A stretch of 64,000 nt of DNA from Chrysoperla carnea (lineage: Eukaryota; Arthropoda; Insecta; Neuroptera; Chrysopidae): the NCBI RefSeq assembly GCF_905475395.1, contig NC_058342.1, positions 31,144,140 through 31,208,139 of the forward strand, in the 5' to 3' direction. Below the pieces are notes generated by a model. It did no database searches and was not told the DNA's origin. It saw nothing but the letters and a program-made list of their open reading frames with translations. The translations under genes were made by a program, and so were the position numbers. This document shows positions 1 to 11,465 of this stretch, one piece after another (within the stretch, counting starts at the first letter, position 1; every line of letters begins with the position of its first letter).

Positions 1-619
1 TTGTTTGTTTTCACTTGTTTCTTTTAAAGTGGTTAAGGGTCATATAACTGGACATGGAATTAAATTCCGGTAAATAAAACTTTCATACAAAAGTTGAAAA
101 TTAGATTGCATGATTGTATGCATTTGTTACAATTGTATAATTAGTGGCTGTCTGGCTGACTGGCTATAATTAATAAGCTAAGTATAATGATTAGCTTCAA
201 TTATTTCATAACATTCTTGGCATTCTTTGTAAACACCAATTCAAAATTATATAAAAATTAATAATTAAATGTGTGTCCATTTCAAATTCATGATCACAAT
301 GTCAATACACTCAACAGTCAACTATTTTTTCCGATTACCCTTTTTACCGTCAATCAGTCATCCAACACAATACTAAAATCTAAAGAACTGTCCCGAATCT
401 ACGTTTCCTATTTTAACCGGGACAAGAACTTGATAATGTTGTCCCTTCTCTCCAGCAATCAATTTTAGACTTAGGGTTGAAAATATTTGTGCTCTATTTT
501 CAACTTTGATGATGAATTTGTGTCCACACTACCGTTCTTATACAGCCTTAATTAATCAGACGCAAGGGGGCGTCCATTAATTACGTGAGGTATTTAGGGG
601 GGGGCGGATCGAGCTGAAA

Positions 620-1135
620 CTTACTAAATCTCACAAACAATTGACTGAGCTAATTGTTTAAATACTATGTATAGACAGTGTTGTTTACACTGTCACATTA
701 CACATACATATAAATGATATTCTCATATAATACATACCATACAATTTGCGCCCTCACGGGTAAACAGTGATGTTTACGAAAAAATGTTTCAAACAAAAGT
801 TGTTTATTTTTTTGTAAGGTACATTTTTTACATTTAAACTTTTTTTCTAGCTCTAACGGTTTTTACAAAATTACGGTTTACAAGATCCAATTGACCTATG
901 TTGCTCATTTACAAAATTTCAACTTGATATCTCTTTTCGTTTTTGAGTTATCGTGATGACAGACGGACAGACAGATGACAGGTAGTCGGACAACCAGAAA
1001 TGGACCAATTAGGTGATTTTATGACCACATATATACCAAAATTTTGTTCGTATCATCAATATTTCTGAGCGTTACAAACTTGGGACTAAAATTAGTATAC
1101 CTTGATAATATATTACATATATACATGGTATAAAT
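620..1135 (+). repeat. Dispersed repeat family A, longest copy
   Basis: Recognised by blocks kept in order across copies: tttgcgccctcacgggtaaa, gtttcaaacaaaagttgttt, a block ending in atctcttttcgtttttgagt, then gacagacggacagac, then ttctgagcgttacaaacttg, and an end block related to catatatacagggtata. It has no coding capacity. Other copies in the window are at about 6190-6440 (-), 26935-27030 (-), 33120-33365 (+), 38560-38700 (+), 41320-41605 (-), 46505-46815 (-), 48365-48580 (+), 49415-49505 (+), 51690-51915 (+), 61010-61130 (+) and 62090-62250 (+). The copies differ in which end is kept. The class is not known to me. Confidence 0.7.
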
Positions 1136-1619
1136 ATAAAAGTCCAATTGATTAGTTTTTTTTTTTTTTTTTTTTAGTTGAATGAATGAGTCAATTACGC
1201 GTGTAATATTAGAAAAAATCGATTAAATTGCATTTTATAATAAAATTAAAATTGCAGGTTGCAGGGTTACAAAGCTAACAACACATCGTTTATGATTAAA
1301 TTGGTTTTTCCAATTATTCATTATTGCTTTTTCCAATTATTTTTCGTGACTTTTTTTTGAAATGGTCCAAAGTCGTACGTCTATGTGTGACGTGTGAATG
1401 CACTTTCTAAATAAATAAAAACCGTTAACAAATAATTACAAAAATGAACAAATCAATCATGTTTGATTTTTAACAATAAAATACTTTGAAGATCGACCAT
1501 ATGGCACCGACATCAACACCATACGTTCGTTATTAAGGATGTATGAGCACGGTAGTGGGGGCACAAATTTAAAAAATATATATTTTCAATTTTGATGATA
1601 AATTTATATTATTACTTGA

Positions 1620-1772
1620 CGATATAAGACGAAAAGTAAGAATAAAATTTTCGATATCTGGCGTAATTGTCAAAATATCGAAAATTGAACATTTTGTTTA
1701 ATTATTCAGCTTTCGATATTTCGAAAATTAAGACACATATCGAAAAATTTTATTCTTATTTTTCGTCTACAT
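1620..1772. repeat. Short palindromic element
   Basis: The arm gatataagacgaaaagtaag plus aataaaattttcgatat at 1620-1656 is mirrored at about 1738-1772 (atatcgaaaaattttattct, tatttttcgtc). The ~80-base centre repeats tcgatat/atatcga motifs. It looks like a miniature inverted-repeat element of about 150 bases. Confidence 0.6.
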
Positions 1773-2369
1773 TCATGAAGTTATAACAAAACTCATCATC
1801 AGTTGAAAATATCAGATTTACATTCGTTTATTTCGCCAGCTTATTAAGGACGTTCTACAGTCCTACTTAACTAGCTTGAATTAATTTCAAGGGAGTGCCT
1901 TTTGGGGGTATCGACTTCCCAGTTTATTCCTTTTTTTTTTTAGGTCAAAGTACGAAATTTTCTAGTAGGTTTTAAAACTTTGCGTGTCTGTATAGTCATA
2001 CCAAATTGAATTTCAGTGTTGAAAATTTACATGAGTTACAGTTACGTAGGCGTCTTTTGGAAGTATCAACTTCCAAGCCCTGCAGCCGTCTTCGTACCCA
2101 TTTTATGTACCTATGTAAAAAGCATTTACTGAAAGAAAATGTGACCTTAGTGATGGAATACTGCGCTCATGAATTTTTCGAAACCATAAATTTAAAATAA
2201 ATACGTGATTAAAAAAGTAAATGAGCATTAGCTGGTGCGAATATATTTGGGAGGCATAGGCGTTACGAATTATGATTCATGTCAGCTACGAATTAAAAAT
2301 ATCAATTATTATTTTAATACCACGGATCATTTGTTTTTACAGGGTGTACACCCACGCGTACAAAGATAT

Positions 2370-2760
2370 ACACTGAAAAAAAAAATTCTTAATACCAACC
2401 GATGTGAAATCGTCTCAACCTCATCGCGAGATCATATCTGCCCACTTATTAATATTATAACAAAATACTTATGTGATTGATACAACCACATGAGCAGGTA
2501 AAAAAAAGTAAAAGGTTTTTACCTGCTAACAGGTTTATTTTAAAAAAAATTAGATATTTACAAGTCGGATTTGAACCAGCGACTATTGATGGATTACTAT
2601 TGATTTTAGTGTCCTTGTTACAACAATCTTCGTGAAGTTGGCTCAATCACATATGGACTAGACATGATAGATATGCAATCATAATAACCAAATCCTCTAT
2701 TTAAATTAAACGCAAAGAAATTTTCTTTTAATTCATCGATTCGCTTTATTTACACGATTA
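2370..2760 (+). repeat. Dispersed repeat family B (ACACTGAAAAAAAA start)
   Basis: Begins acactgaaaaaaaaaattct and continues with aacctcatcgcgagatcata. The right part (2615-2755) is nearly the same as 43863-44000 (caacaatctt, gttggctcaatcac, catgatagatatgc, catcgattcgctttatt). The middle differs between the two copies. A third copy begins near 63900 and is cut by the window end. Inside this copy, the minus strand at 2565-2590 contains a tRNA B-box-like string (ctggttcaaatccgac). Confidence 0.65.
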
Positions 2761-3890
2761 TATTATATTCCAACTAAGTACAATTTTTTTTTTCTATCAA
2801 TAAAATGCATGACTTTAAACTAAAATCAATCTCTTTCATAGTAGTAATGATTTTGTTTATATAACTTCAGTGATTTTGTATCAATGAATTTATATTTTAA
2901 ATTCAATCCTATTCTATTGTAAATACAAATATTTAGCTGTACTTGTTCCAATCATTAGGAAATTGTTTGAAAGTGAATGAAACGGCCAATTTCGGGATGA
3001 GGTTGTCATTATTTTAACTTTTTTTTTTCAGTGTACGATTCTATAATTGTTGGTACACTTTGTAAATATGTTGATAAGTGATATTGGTGAGCATCGATGG
3101 TATACTCAATGTCACAAAAAATGCTCGTTTTAAAACATTCTAAGTGTTACTATTATAACATAACATATGATGCGTACGCTTAGAATGTTTTAACTGTGGC
3201 ACTTTTTCTGACAGTGAGTGTACATGGAACATGGATCATATTGTAGTGTGGTGTAATGTCCTGGTAATCAGTAATCAGTAATGTGTAATGAATTTGTAAT
3301 TAGATACCAACTGAAATAACAATTACATATTGTTACATTAACATTATTGTAACATGAGAACTTTTACTTAGAAAGCTACAACTATAGCTACCTAGACATA
3401 TCACTTGATACTGACTGATACCCACACCTAACAGATGCGGTACGTACTTGGGTACATAGGCCCATGTGGGTCTTACACGAGCTCATACAATACGAGTACA
3501 CCATAAGAGTATAAAATAGAAGAAACGGCTACCATTACTGTCAATATTTAAAAAAAAGTATACGGATTTCAACCCCTCCTGTGGTTGCGTCCAGTCATAA
3601 ATGCTTTTCACGAAAACATTACACTGAACAAAAAATAAAATAATGACAACCTCATCACGAAGTTGGCGATTTTATATTGAAATAAAGTAAAAATACTTTC
3701 AAACAATTTCCTAATGATTGGAACAAGTACAGCTAAATATTTGTTACAAAAGAATGGGATTGCATTTAAAATTTGAATTCATTGATACAAAATCACTGAA
3801 GTTAAATAAACAAAATTATTACTTCTATGAAAGAGATTGATTTACGTTTAAAGTCATGCATTTTATTGATGGAAAATAAAGTTGTACTTA
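2740..3890. repeat. Large inverted repeat: ~270-bp arms around a 585-bp centre
   Basis: The left arm (about 2740-3036) ends in ttttttttcagtgt; the right arm (3622-3890) begins acactgaac and is its diverged reverse complement. Shared blocks include ttgtttgaaagt/actttcaaacaa, cctaatgattggaacaagta and catgcattttattgatgg. The centre itself contains a smaller hairpin at 3095-3225. Because the conserved ACACTGAA ends face inward, this looks like two family B relatives inserted tail to tail rather than one element with outer terminal repeats. Confidence 0.65.
3095..3225. repeat. Miniature inverted-repeat element, ~45-bp arms
   Basis: The left arm tatactcaatgtcacaaaaa, followed by aaaacattctaag, is mirrored by cttagaatgttttaactgtg and gcactttttctgacagtgag. 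It lies inside the centre of the larger inverted repeat and is probably a separate insertion. Confidence 0.6.
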
Positions 3891-4272
3891 TTGTGTGCTG
3901 TTTATAAATTTGATAATATGGATATCGCTCTTCAATCATCATACTCTAACTATATAGTCGTCTCTGTTCATCAAATGATGGATCTTCGATGAACTCATAA
4001 TTAAATTAAAATTTTGTTTTGATATCATCGACAACCTTATATTTTTATGGTATTTTTATAAACTAAAAGATTGTCTAAATATTTTAGATAGTTTTTTATC
4101 ACACTCTCTAGATTTTTGGATATAGAAATATCCAATTGAAAAGGATAAAAAAAAAAATTCATCATTTTTTCATGAATTTTTGTAATTTTATGGAAATTTT
4201 ATTAATCAAAAAATGTTTTCATAAAGTTTTATTGAAATCCCTAGTATTATTCAATCCTTGCATATCTTCTGA
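3890..4272 (+). repeat. Dispersed repeat family C, 5'-truncated copy
   Basis: Family C (about 560 bp full length) is recognised by tataaatttgataatat, gtcgtctctgttcatcaaat, atggatcttcgatgaactca, gattgtctaaatatttt and the end tattattcaatccttgcata. This copy lacks the first ~170 bases (the part with ttttggtttattgcac). Other copies: 29643-30391, 36190-36765, 50782-51055, 54062-54618, 56768-57500 (interrupted) and 57815-58295. Confidence 0.75.
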
Positions 4273-5087
4273 AACAAGTTGTTCGGTAAAAAGAATGCTA
4301 ACAATTTTTTAAACGACTTTATTTAAATTAGAAAGAAAAAAGCCGTTAGGTACTGCTTTTCTTTTGGAAGAAATTTCCCATTGAGCGAATAAAATGGAAT
4401 AAAAACAAATTGATTAAAACAATATAATTGAAATTGTTTTGTGTTATAAATAAACAATTTAAAAATTTTAATTGATTCAGCAAACTTATATTTAAATTTA
4501 TTACATTTAAATCGTACTCGTAGACTCGCCAGTGGCAGCGCAGCGCTTTAATTATTACAATTTTTTTACATCAAAGGTCATTCATCATATTCTGTTTAGT
4601 ATAGCCAGCTAATTCTAAATTCTACGATAATGGCGCTACATCTTAAGTACAAAATATATTCAATAGAGAATATACCTGAATTTTTTTTGCATTTCTTAAT
4701 AAAATATGAAAAGAGATATCAAAAAGTGAAAATAAAATTAAAATCGGCTAAGAAATAGACCGAGAGTGATGTAAATTCTGTTTTCTGTACTCTAGGGAAT
4801 TTAATGACGTCATGAATCACCGCCATTTTTGTACTGCAAGCACTGCCGTTTTAGAGGTATGGTACTCTCAGTGTTTTGGTCACGTGATCAAATTCAAATA
4901 GCGCCAGTTTTATAATATTTCACGTTAATTATGAATATAAATAAATATTGTATTCCACTATTTTTGAAAAAGTACTTCAAAATGTTGATTTTGCTAATAA
5001 AAAGCCACTAAAAATTTATTTCGGAAAAATACACACGCTTTCTTGCCAAAAACTGAAATTAAATTTTAAACCTTTTTTAAACTGTCA

Positions 5088-5302
5088 AAAACGCGGGCAT
5101 CCAATTTGATGACGTAATATCGGTATCACTATACGAAATAACACAAATAAGTTTGACAGATATATTCATAGACATCTGATTATAATAAATATAAATACTT
5201 ATTATCTATGTATATATTATACCCAGCTGTCTACACTAAACTAACTGATGGTCTATGGCTCATACCGATATGACATCACAGCAGGACTTACCCGCGTTTT
5301 AG
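5088..5302. repeat. Inverted-repeat element with ~38-bp arms
   Basis: The left end aacgcgggcatcc continues to gacgtaatatcggtat; the right end ataccgatatgacatcac continues to acccgcgttt. The arms match imperfectly. A gtcacgtgat string follows at 5303 and also occurs at 4880 and 29119, possibly belonging to related elements. Confidence 0.5.
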
Positions 5303-5717
5303 GTCACGTGATATACAGTTTAAAAATTACGATTTTTAATTTTAATATTTTAAAAGAAAAAAGTACTTTTATGACTCGAAATCAGAATTTTTAATAATAT
5401 TTTTACATAAATTTTAACTTTTTTCAAATTTCATGATTTATTTTTGATTAACGATAATACCTTATTATAAAATGTTAAATAAAATTGTTTTTTTTAATAA
5501 AAATTTTAGACATTAACATTTTAACTTAATAAAAATTCATATATTTTTATTAGAATGTAAAAAAAATTTAACTTTTTTAACTAATCTTGAATATATCATA
5601 AATATTCATCAAATATTTAATTATAACAATATTCAAACAATAATTTATTTCGTTGAACAGAGAACTTTTTATAAAAAATTACTTTCGTTTGACAATGGTT
5701 TCAAAAAAACGGAGTAA

Positions 5718-5800
5718 CAGTATACTGGACTGCGTTCCATTTTAACCTGAAACGAGAATAGGTGACTAAAAAGGAACGGCTTCGCAGTATACTGAATAAA
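5718..5800. repeat. Tiny palindromic element with CAGTATACTG ends
   Basis: The left end cagtatactggactgcgttc is mirrored by gaacggcttcgcagtatact at the right, about 85 bases overall. CAGTATACTG is itself a palindrome. It codes for nothing. Confidence 0.5.
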
Positions 5801-6725
5801 TATCATATCCTACAGTAGTCTCAGTGTATATCGGAACATGTTATAAATAGTTTGTAGCGACTGAGCTATATAACAGATTCACAGATATGTGTATCTGTGT
5901 AAACACATCATTAACTGCTCCTCAACCTTGCTTTTAACTAAAAAGACCTTACAAAAATTAAAACAAGATCTTTTAATAAAAATTCAGGCACGTAGTTACA
6001 GAGACTCAAATAAGGGCCCGCCTACACCCCTTCTTTATCGCCCACTTTTCCCGCTGTTCTTCTAAGTTTCATTATCCAAAGATATTGTACGGAAGTTTTC
6101 AGGGATTAAGGTAGCTTTTTTCTTGTAGATCGCGCCAAAAGTGTGCTACGTTTTAAAATAAGCCAAAAATATTGAGCGCTGTTGAACGCTACTAACACAG
6201 TTTAGTCCCATGCTCGTAACGCTTAGAAATATTGAAGTGTTGATAAAATGGACCTAATTAGTCCATTTCCGTTTGTCCGGACGTCATCGCGATAACTCAA
6301 AAACGAAAAATGATACTGAGTTGTAATTTTTTTAGATAGATTGGACTCCTCGTGTAAACCGTAAACGTGTTATGAAAAATTAAACAACTTTTGTTTGAAA
6401 CATTTTCTCAAAAACTATACAAGAGTTGAAAATTTGTAGGTAGCTTCAAAAGTCAATTTTAAGTTCATATTGAACTCCTCCGATAATATTAAGGGGATTA
6501 AAAAGAAATAGCTACTCTCACTACCGCCTCCCCCCGCTCAGTACACTCATGGCTACGTGCCTGAAAAATTATACGCTTCGAATTCCTTGTTTTTATTCTT
6601 AATTAAATTAATATTAAAATTATTATTTTTATTTAAAATTTCTGTTTTTATATTTTATTTTGACCGTGAAATTGTCATCAGGAAATTAAATTTGTTTGTA
6701 TTAAAAAATTTATTTTTATTTGAAG

Positions 6726-9700
6726 GTGGTGCATGGTGCATACATTGACCCTCCGCATGTCATTCGAAAGAGAAGTATTGATCAGCCACTACGAATTCTA
6801 CTGTGGTATGACGATAGTGTTTATAGGTAAATTTTTTTTATTTTTTTTTAGGTTTAGGCATTAAATATTTAAGCGAATTTTCTGAAACAAGTGAAATTTA
6901 AAAAATTTAAAAAACCCCCGACAAATTTTTCGGCTACGGAACCCTAAACTTGCATTTGAATCATATCTAAGAACACTCTCCATTAAATTGCCCTTTTCGT
7001 TAAAGCCTTTTCCAAACTGAGCCGATTTGGAATATCATCGACAGTTTTTAGTTTTTTCGGCTACGGAACCCGATGCAATGAGTGTTAGATTTCCCATGAT
7101 AATGAGAGATAGATTTCCCATGCAATGAGTGTTAGAAAGAGCCTGTTTGCATGTTCGTATTGCTACTATTGTGCTGCTACTGTAACAAACAGACATATAA
7201 TAGTATCTTTCTTATACACATTGCTTAATGTATATGTACTGTCTCGCACTTATTGATGTACTATGGGAAATAATTTAAAGAAAAAATTGTATATCGATAT
7301 GAAATTGATTCAGAAAATTCACTATTAATAAATCGGTTAAAAAAAAAGATCAATTCGATGAATGTTATGTGATAATCAATTAATTGTAATTCGATTTTGT
7401 TACAGATTAGATAATGAGCGATTTGCCTTAATTAATGTAAGTTTGATAAATACAAAATTACTTAATCAAAACAATTTTTTAATTTTGGATTTATTATTTC
7501 AGAGTACAATTCTACCGAAAGCTGTAAGCTTTTGGGAAAAAGCACTGATGGTGCGAAAATCTGAAAATGTGATTAGATTAAATAGGAAATGTGATCACCC
7601 TCAAGTATTTGTTAGGAAATATTTAACGCATTGTATCGACTCATGTCGAGCAAAAACCATGTGCGGCGAAGTCGAAGTACCGGAAGCGCATTTAGATGTA
7701 TGTCGTGTATGTAACGCAACCGGACAAAATTGTCGTGAAGATCCAAATTCCGTGGCAGGACCTGGTATTGACAATGCTGATTTTTTATTTTATGTCTCAG
7801 CCATGCAAACTACGCGATGTAACAAAGGTTTAACTGTTGCATATGCTGCGCATTGCCAACAAGAAATTGCATTAGATCGTCCAATTGCTGGTTATGCAAA
7901 CTTTTGTCCAGAAAGTATCAACACAAAACCTCAAGAACTTGAAACCTTATTATCGACAGTGAAACATGAAATATTACATGCGTTAGGATTCTCTGCCAGT
8001 TTATACGGATTTTACCGAGATTCAGAAGGACGGCCATTAACTACACGGAAACAAGACACGGGCCGACCTCCACTCAACGAAACACTTCAAATGCATCAAT
8101 GGAGCGATAAAGTAATTAAAACCGTTGAACGGAAAGCATGGCTAGTACGTGGTGGCTCCATGAAACGCACTGTACACATGGTGGTCACACCCCGTGTGGT
8201 TAAAGAAGTTCGAAATTATTTTCATTGTGATAAGTTAGAAGGTGCTGAGCTAGAAGATCAAGGTGGTGACGGCACGGCTCTCACGCATTGGGAGAAACGA
8301 GTTTTTGAAAATGAAGCGATGACTGGAACACACACTCAAAATCCAGTGATATCAAGGATATCTTTGGCATTGATGGAAGACACGGGATGGTACAAAGCCA
8401 ATTATTGGATGGCTGAATCGATGTCCTGGGGACGTGGTCTTGGCTGTGATTTTGTTATGAAAAGCTGCAAAGAATGGATGGCTATTAAATCGGCTAAGTA
8501 AGTCTAGAGTGGATAATTTAAATTGCTTCATCCTAAAATCAAATGGTGCATGGATGCATTTAGGCGAAATATCTTCGGCGATTTTTGGTGGAGATCCACT
8601 TAAGCAGAAGCGCTCTGAGGTTTTTTCCGCCCCTAAATCCACCTGCGGCTCCAAAATAATTTTCACTTCATTCCACGTTTTTTTAGTCCTTTTAAACCTA
8701 CTTGGGATCTCACAGGGGAACCGTTTGATCAACAATTTGTTTTTAAGCGGCCCTCTAGGCTCCCTCAATAGCAAATGCGACACTGTCTACAAGAAAATGG
8801 TTTGAATAACCAGTTGCTAGTATTTTTAAGAGAAATATATTTTTATTAAGTTTTCTTCTATCTCGAACCATTTTCGAAACACGACTTAGAGACAAGACTC
8901 GAGCATTAATGAAAAATTAAGAGTATTTAAGTCGATGATATTTCGCTTTTATGGGATGTGGAGGGTGAGACTAACATGAATCTAATAATGTCACTGTACA
9001 GAACTAATTTTTAGTGGTAAAAGAACAGTTGGGCTCATTGACATACCTACTGTTCTTCTATCATGATTCTAAAAATTGTTGGGAAGTTGGGGCGCTTTTT
9101 AACAAGTACAGCTTAAATTTAATTACTAATCCAAAATTAATATTACTAATTTTTAAGCGAAACAAATGATGGTACTCAGATTACTCGGTAAGTTTACGCA
9201 CGCTATTCAATTTTTTTTAAAATGTATCCAAGAAAATAATTTGATTTTGTAATTTTTGTAGAGGACGCTCCATTCATCCATTTTGTAATAAAGTGAAAAG
9301 AGATCCATTACAAACGGAATGCACTGAGGATCGAACTTCAGTTGCCTTGTGCAATTTAGCCGAACATGATCAAGAATTACCAGCGATATATCAGGTATAA
9401 TCAAAATAGTCGCTCAGAGCTCTGGGAAATCACTCTGGATTCCAATTATAATTTGTGGATTGATTTTCTTTCAGAATTTTGATTATATACAACATGTGGA
9501 AAGTGGACAGGAATCTTTTTATGGAGGTTCTGTGTCGTTAGCCGATTACTGTCCATATATTCAAGAGTTTACATGGCGGTCTAAAAACATCACCATACGA
9601 GGATCACAATGTCAATACGAAGACAATACCCCACGTAAGTCAAATAAACCCCCAGGTCCAGGTCCTCATCTTCTTTGTCACTGTCCAGCTCTTTCCATTC

Positions 9701-10595
9701 GGAATAGGAATCACTTGAGTCAACTTTACTTTGACGACTCATTAAAAATTTAAAATGGTGTAATCCGACCAAAGAGGTTATATAACATAGAGGCTTAAAA
9801 GCATAGAAAACGCAATAAGTGAATTGATCGTTAAAAAAAAGACCGAAAAGAGGGTCTTCTCTCTTTGTCTCGCAGCCTGATAAAGCGCGAATACTAATAT
9901 TTTGTATAAACACGTGCGTGTCTGTGTATTTCATAGAGGTAATATGAGACAGACCAAGACAGGTACGCGTACTTTTTTAGGTCTCTCTCTATGGCGATTA
10001 ATCGTTTAGATGGCCACATTACGGTTCTATGTTATTACTTCTATGAATTCGACCAAGTACAATCTTCTTGGATCCTAAAATTTGAAGCCAACCATCTTGA
10101 AAGAAGTCAATTACAAATGATTATATTTCAGATTTGGATAAAAATTTCGCATTGGAATCGTATGGTGAAAAATCGTTATGTTTCGATCATACAAATCAAA
10201 TGTGGGAGGAGCGTTCGTGTGGTCAAGTACGTCAATGGCGTCATTGGGGTTCTGGATGTTATCGATACAATTGCGACGGTGGTCGATTAAATATAATTGT
10301 GGGAAATTACTCGTACACATGCTACTATCCAGGTCAAGAGATCACAATACGGATTGTACGAGACGAATGGTTACATAAAGGTGCAATATTATGTCCACGT
10401 TGTCAAGAATTGTGCGGTACTGAATTATATAAGATTGGTAAACAGTGTAAAGGATCAGAAGAGGCACCCCCCGCCACACAATATCCAAGAGATGAGCTTA
10501 AATGTAATGGCTGTGTCAAATCTACAATTGTTTCATTTTGTTATTACGTTATTTTATTGATAATTATTAATCAAGGTTTTTACATTCCAAGTTGA
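6726..10595 (+). CDS. LMLN: Leishmanolysin-like zinc metalloprotease (invadolysin), 5' end missing
   Basis: Peptidase family M8 (invadolysin type), a zinc endopeptidase linked in animals to mitosis, cell migration and lipid droplets. Six exons join in frame with GT-AG borders: 6726-6826, 7406-7436, 7503-8497, 9262-9394, 9475-9634, 10132-10595, giving 627 codons plus TGA. The start of the read matches the family's region before the catalytic domain (VVHGAYIDPPHVIRKRSIDQ). Visible residues 199-203 are HEILH (HExxH, 7965-7979); the third zinc ligand is the His of THWEKR near residue 306 (8286-8288), followed by the Met-turn in ENEAMTG. Many cysteines follow, as expected for an exported protein. 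The C-terminus ends in a hydrophobic stretch (VILLIII) after a small-residue region, suggesting a GPI-anchor signal. Animal homologues have roughly 650-700 residues, so about 30-70 N-terminal residues with the signal peptide are missing. The first exon must end in phase 0 and lie upstream; I could not find it. Introns hold repeat fragments. Confidence 0.93.
6880..7080 (+). repeat. Dispersed repeat family D (CCCCCGACAAATTTTTCGG)
   Basis: Contains aaacccccgacaaatttttc, then ggctacggaaccctaaact and aacatatctaagaacactctcc-like text. It lies in the intron after the first visible protease exon. Other copies: 32318-32674 (fullest, also with gacagatagacacacagac and ending gtcgggggtt), 23866-23945 in reverse, and a distant partial copy at 15728-15830. 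Confidence 0.65.
9655..9775 (-). repeat. Fossil coding fragment, acidic Ser/Asp/Glu-rich (family E)
   Basis: The minus strand reads MSRQSKVDSSDSYSEW followed by KELDSDKEDEDLDL within a protease intron. The DNA is clearly related to 35920-36030 (minus strand, KVGSSESVCS then QELESDREDD), and the latter in turn to 53455-53525. Acidic N-termini of this kind occur in some DNA transposases, but no catalytic domain is present to name the family. Confidence 0.45.
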
Positions 10596-10882
10596 CCCAA
10601 ATGTTTGAAAGCAACGTAACGTATACATTCCAAAGCAACCATTCTTGCTTGCTTTGATAATAATAATAACACAATGCAGCTACAACAACCCTTTTATTTT
10701 TTTATTTGAATCAATCAACAGTACGCAAGTACCAAGTGGCAAGTACAGGCAGGATTGTTTGAGGCGATGTGCATGCGCGTACGATATATTAATTACAGCC
10801 ACTCTGAATTTAGATTGCTATCACAGAGCAAATCGAGTCTAACGAATCTTCTCACAAAACTCAGAGTCACAGTCAGTCTTAA

Positions 10883-11131
10883 GGAGTTATATCCAGTTGC
10901 GAGCGCAAAAAAACCGAGCGTTATTTCTTAGCTTTTTATGGGAAGACCTGGTAAAAATATCTAAGAAAATTGTGAAAAAATTCGAATCCGATCGGCCGAG
11001 CCGTTTTGGAGAAATCTTGCTCATCGACTGTTTCGAGAAAAACGCGTTTAAAGGTTCAAAAGTTGTTTACATTCGTTTATCTTCGTGAATATTTATTGGA
11101 TCCACTTGAAATTCAAACTGGATATAACCCC
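10883..11131. mobile_element. TTAA-flanked miniature inverted-repeat transposon
   Basis: Terminal repeats GGAGTTATATCCAGTT (10883-10898) and AACTGGATATAACCCC (11116-11131) match at 15 of 16 positions and are flanked by TTAA on both sides (10879-10882 and 11132-11135). TTAA duplication is the signature of piggyBac-type insertion. The 249-bp body has no transposase. It lies 288 bases past the protease stop codon. A lone ggggttatatacagtt-like end occurs near 11485. Confidence 0.7.
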
Positions 11132-11169
11132 TTAAAGAAAGGGACCCTAATAGACGACGTTAAGAAATG

Positions 11170-11465
11170 TTATTTTAAGTAGATGAAGCTATGGGATACT
11201 GTCAAGGCTAGACGCCACATGTAAAGTCCACACCTTCTCCGTCGGAATTCTTTCCAGGATGATGAGTTCAGGGTTTCGGATCCAAGCATTCTAAAGCAGG
11301 TGCAAATAAAATCAATGGAGATCTCATCGTCTTCCATACACGTTCTACAAGTGAAATCATCAGAGATCCCCATGTTATGAAAGTTGTAATTCAATTGACA
11401 GTATCTTGTCAAGAGTCCCACAATCCTTTTTAACGGTGCTCTAGTCAGATTCAGCCGAGTCCCAC
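11170..11465 (-). pseudogene. LINE fragment, C-terminal zinc-knuckle end of the polyprotein
   Basis: The minus strand reads GLLTRYCQLNYNFHNMGISD then FTCRTCMEDDEISIDFICTC. This is the conserved C-terminal pattern of arthropod non-LTR retrotransposon polyproteins (LTGHCxLNxHLHxxG, then CxxC...H/D...C). No intact reverse transcriptase is present. Related fragments lie at 25795-25950 (-), 28050-28330 (+), 29214-29310 (+) and 55010-55690 (-). Confidence 0.7.

Larger units (their letters stand above)
1..6725. other. Non-coding repeat bed upstream of the M8 protease
   Basis: No conserved coding exon was recognised on either strand. The open stretches present are short and AT-biased. The region holds several inverted-repeat elements and dispersed repeats listed separately. 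It should also contain, or be an intron downstream of, the missing first exon of the protease gene, which ought to encode a signal peptide and end in phase 0, but no such exon could be identified. Confidence 0.6.

Noticed and set aside
2487-2500. Possible missing first protease exon ending at a gtaaaa donor (ccacatgagcag)
   Set aside because: A stop codon lies a few codons upstream in the needed frame and no signal peptide can be read.
8352-8783. 143-codon minus-strand frame overlapping the protease exon and intron
   Set aside because: It overlaps the strongly supported third visible protease exon (7503-8497) in antisense and has no recognisable domain.
10111-10560. Several plus- and minus-strand frames over the last protease exon
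   Set aside because: They are other-frame shadows of the cysteine-rich C-terminal exon of the M8 protease.
10897-11088. 63-codon gene
   Set aside because: It lies wholly within the TTAA-flanked miniature element and has no family resemblance.
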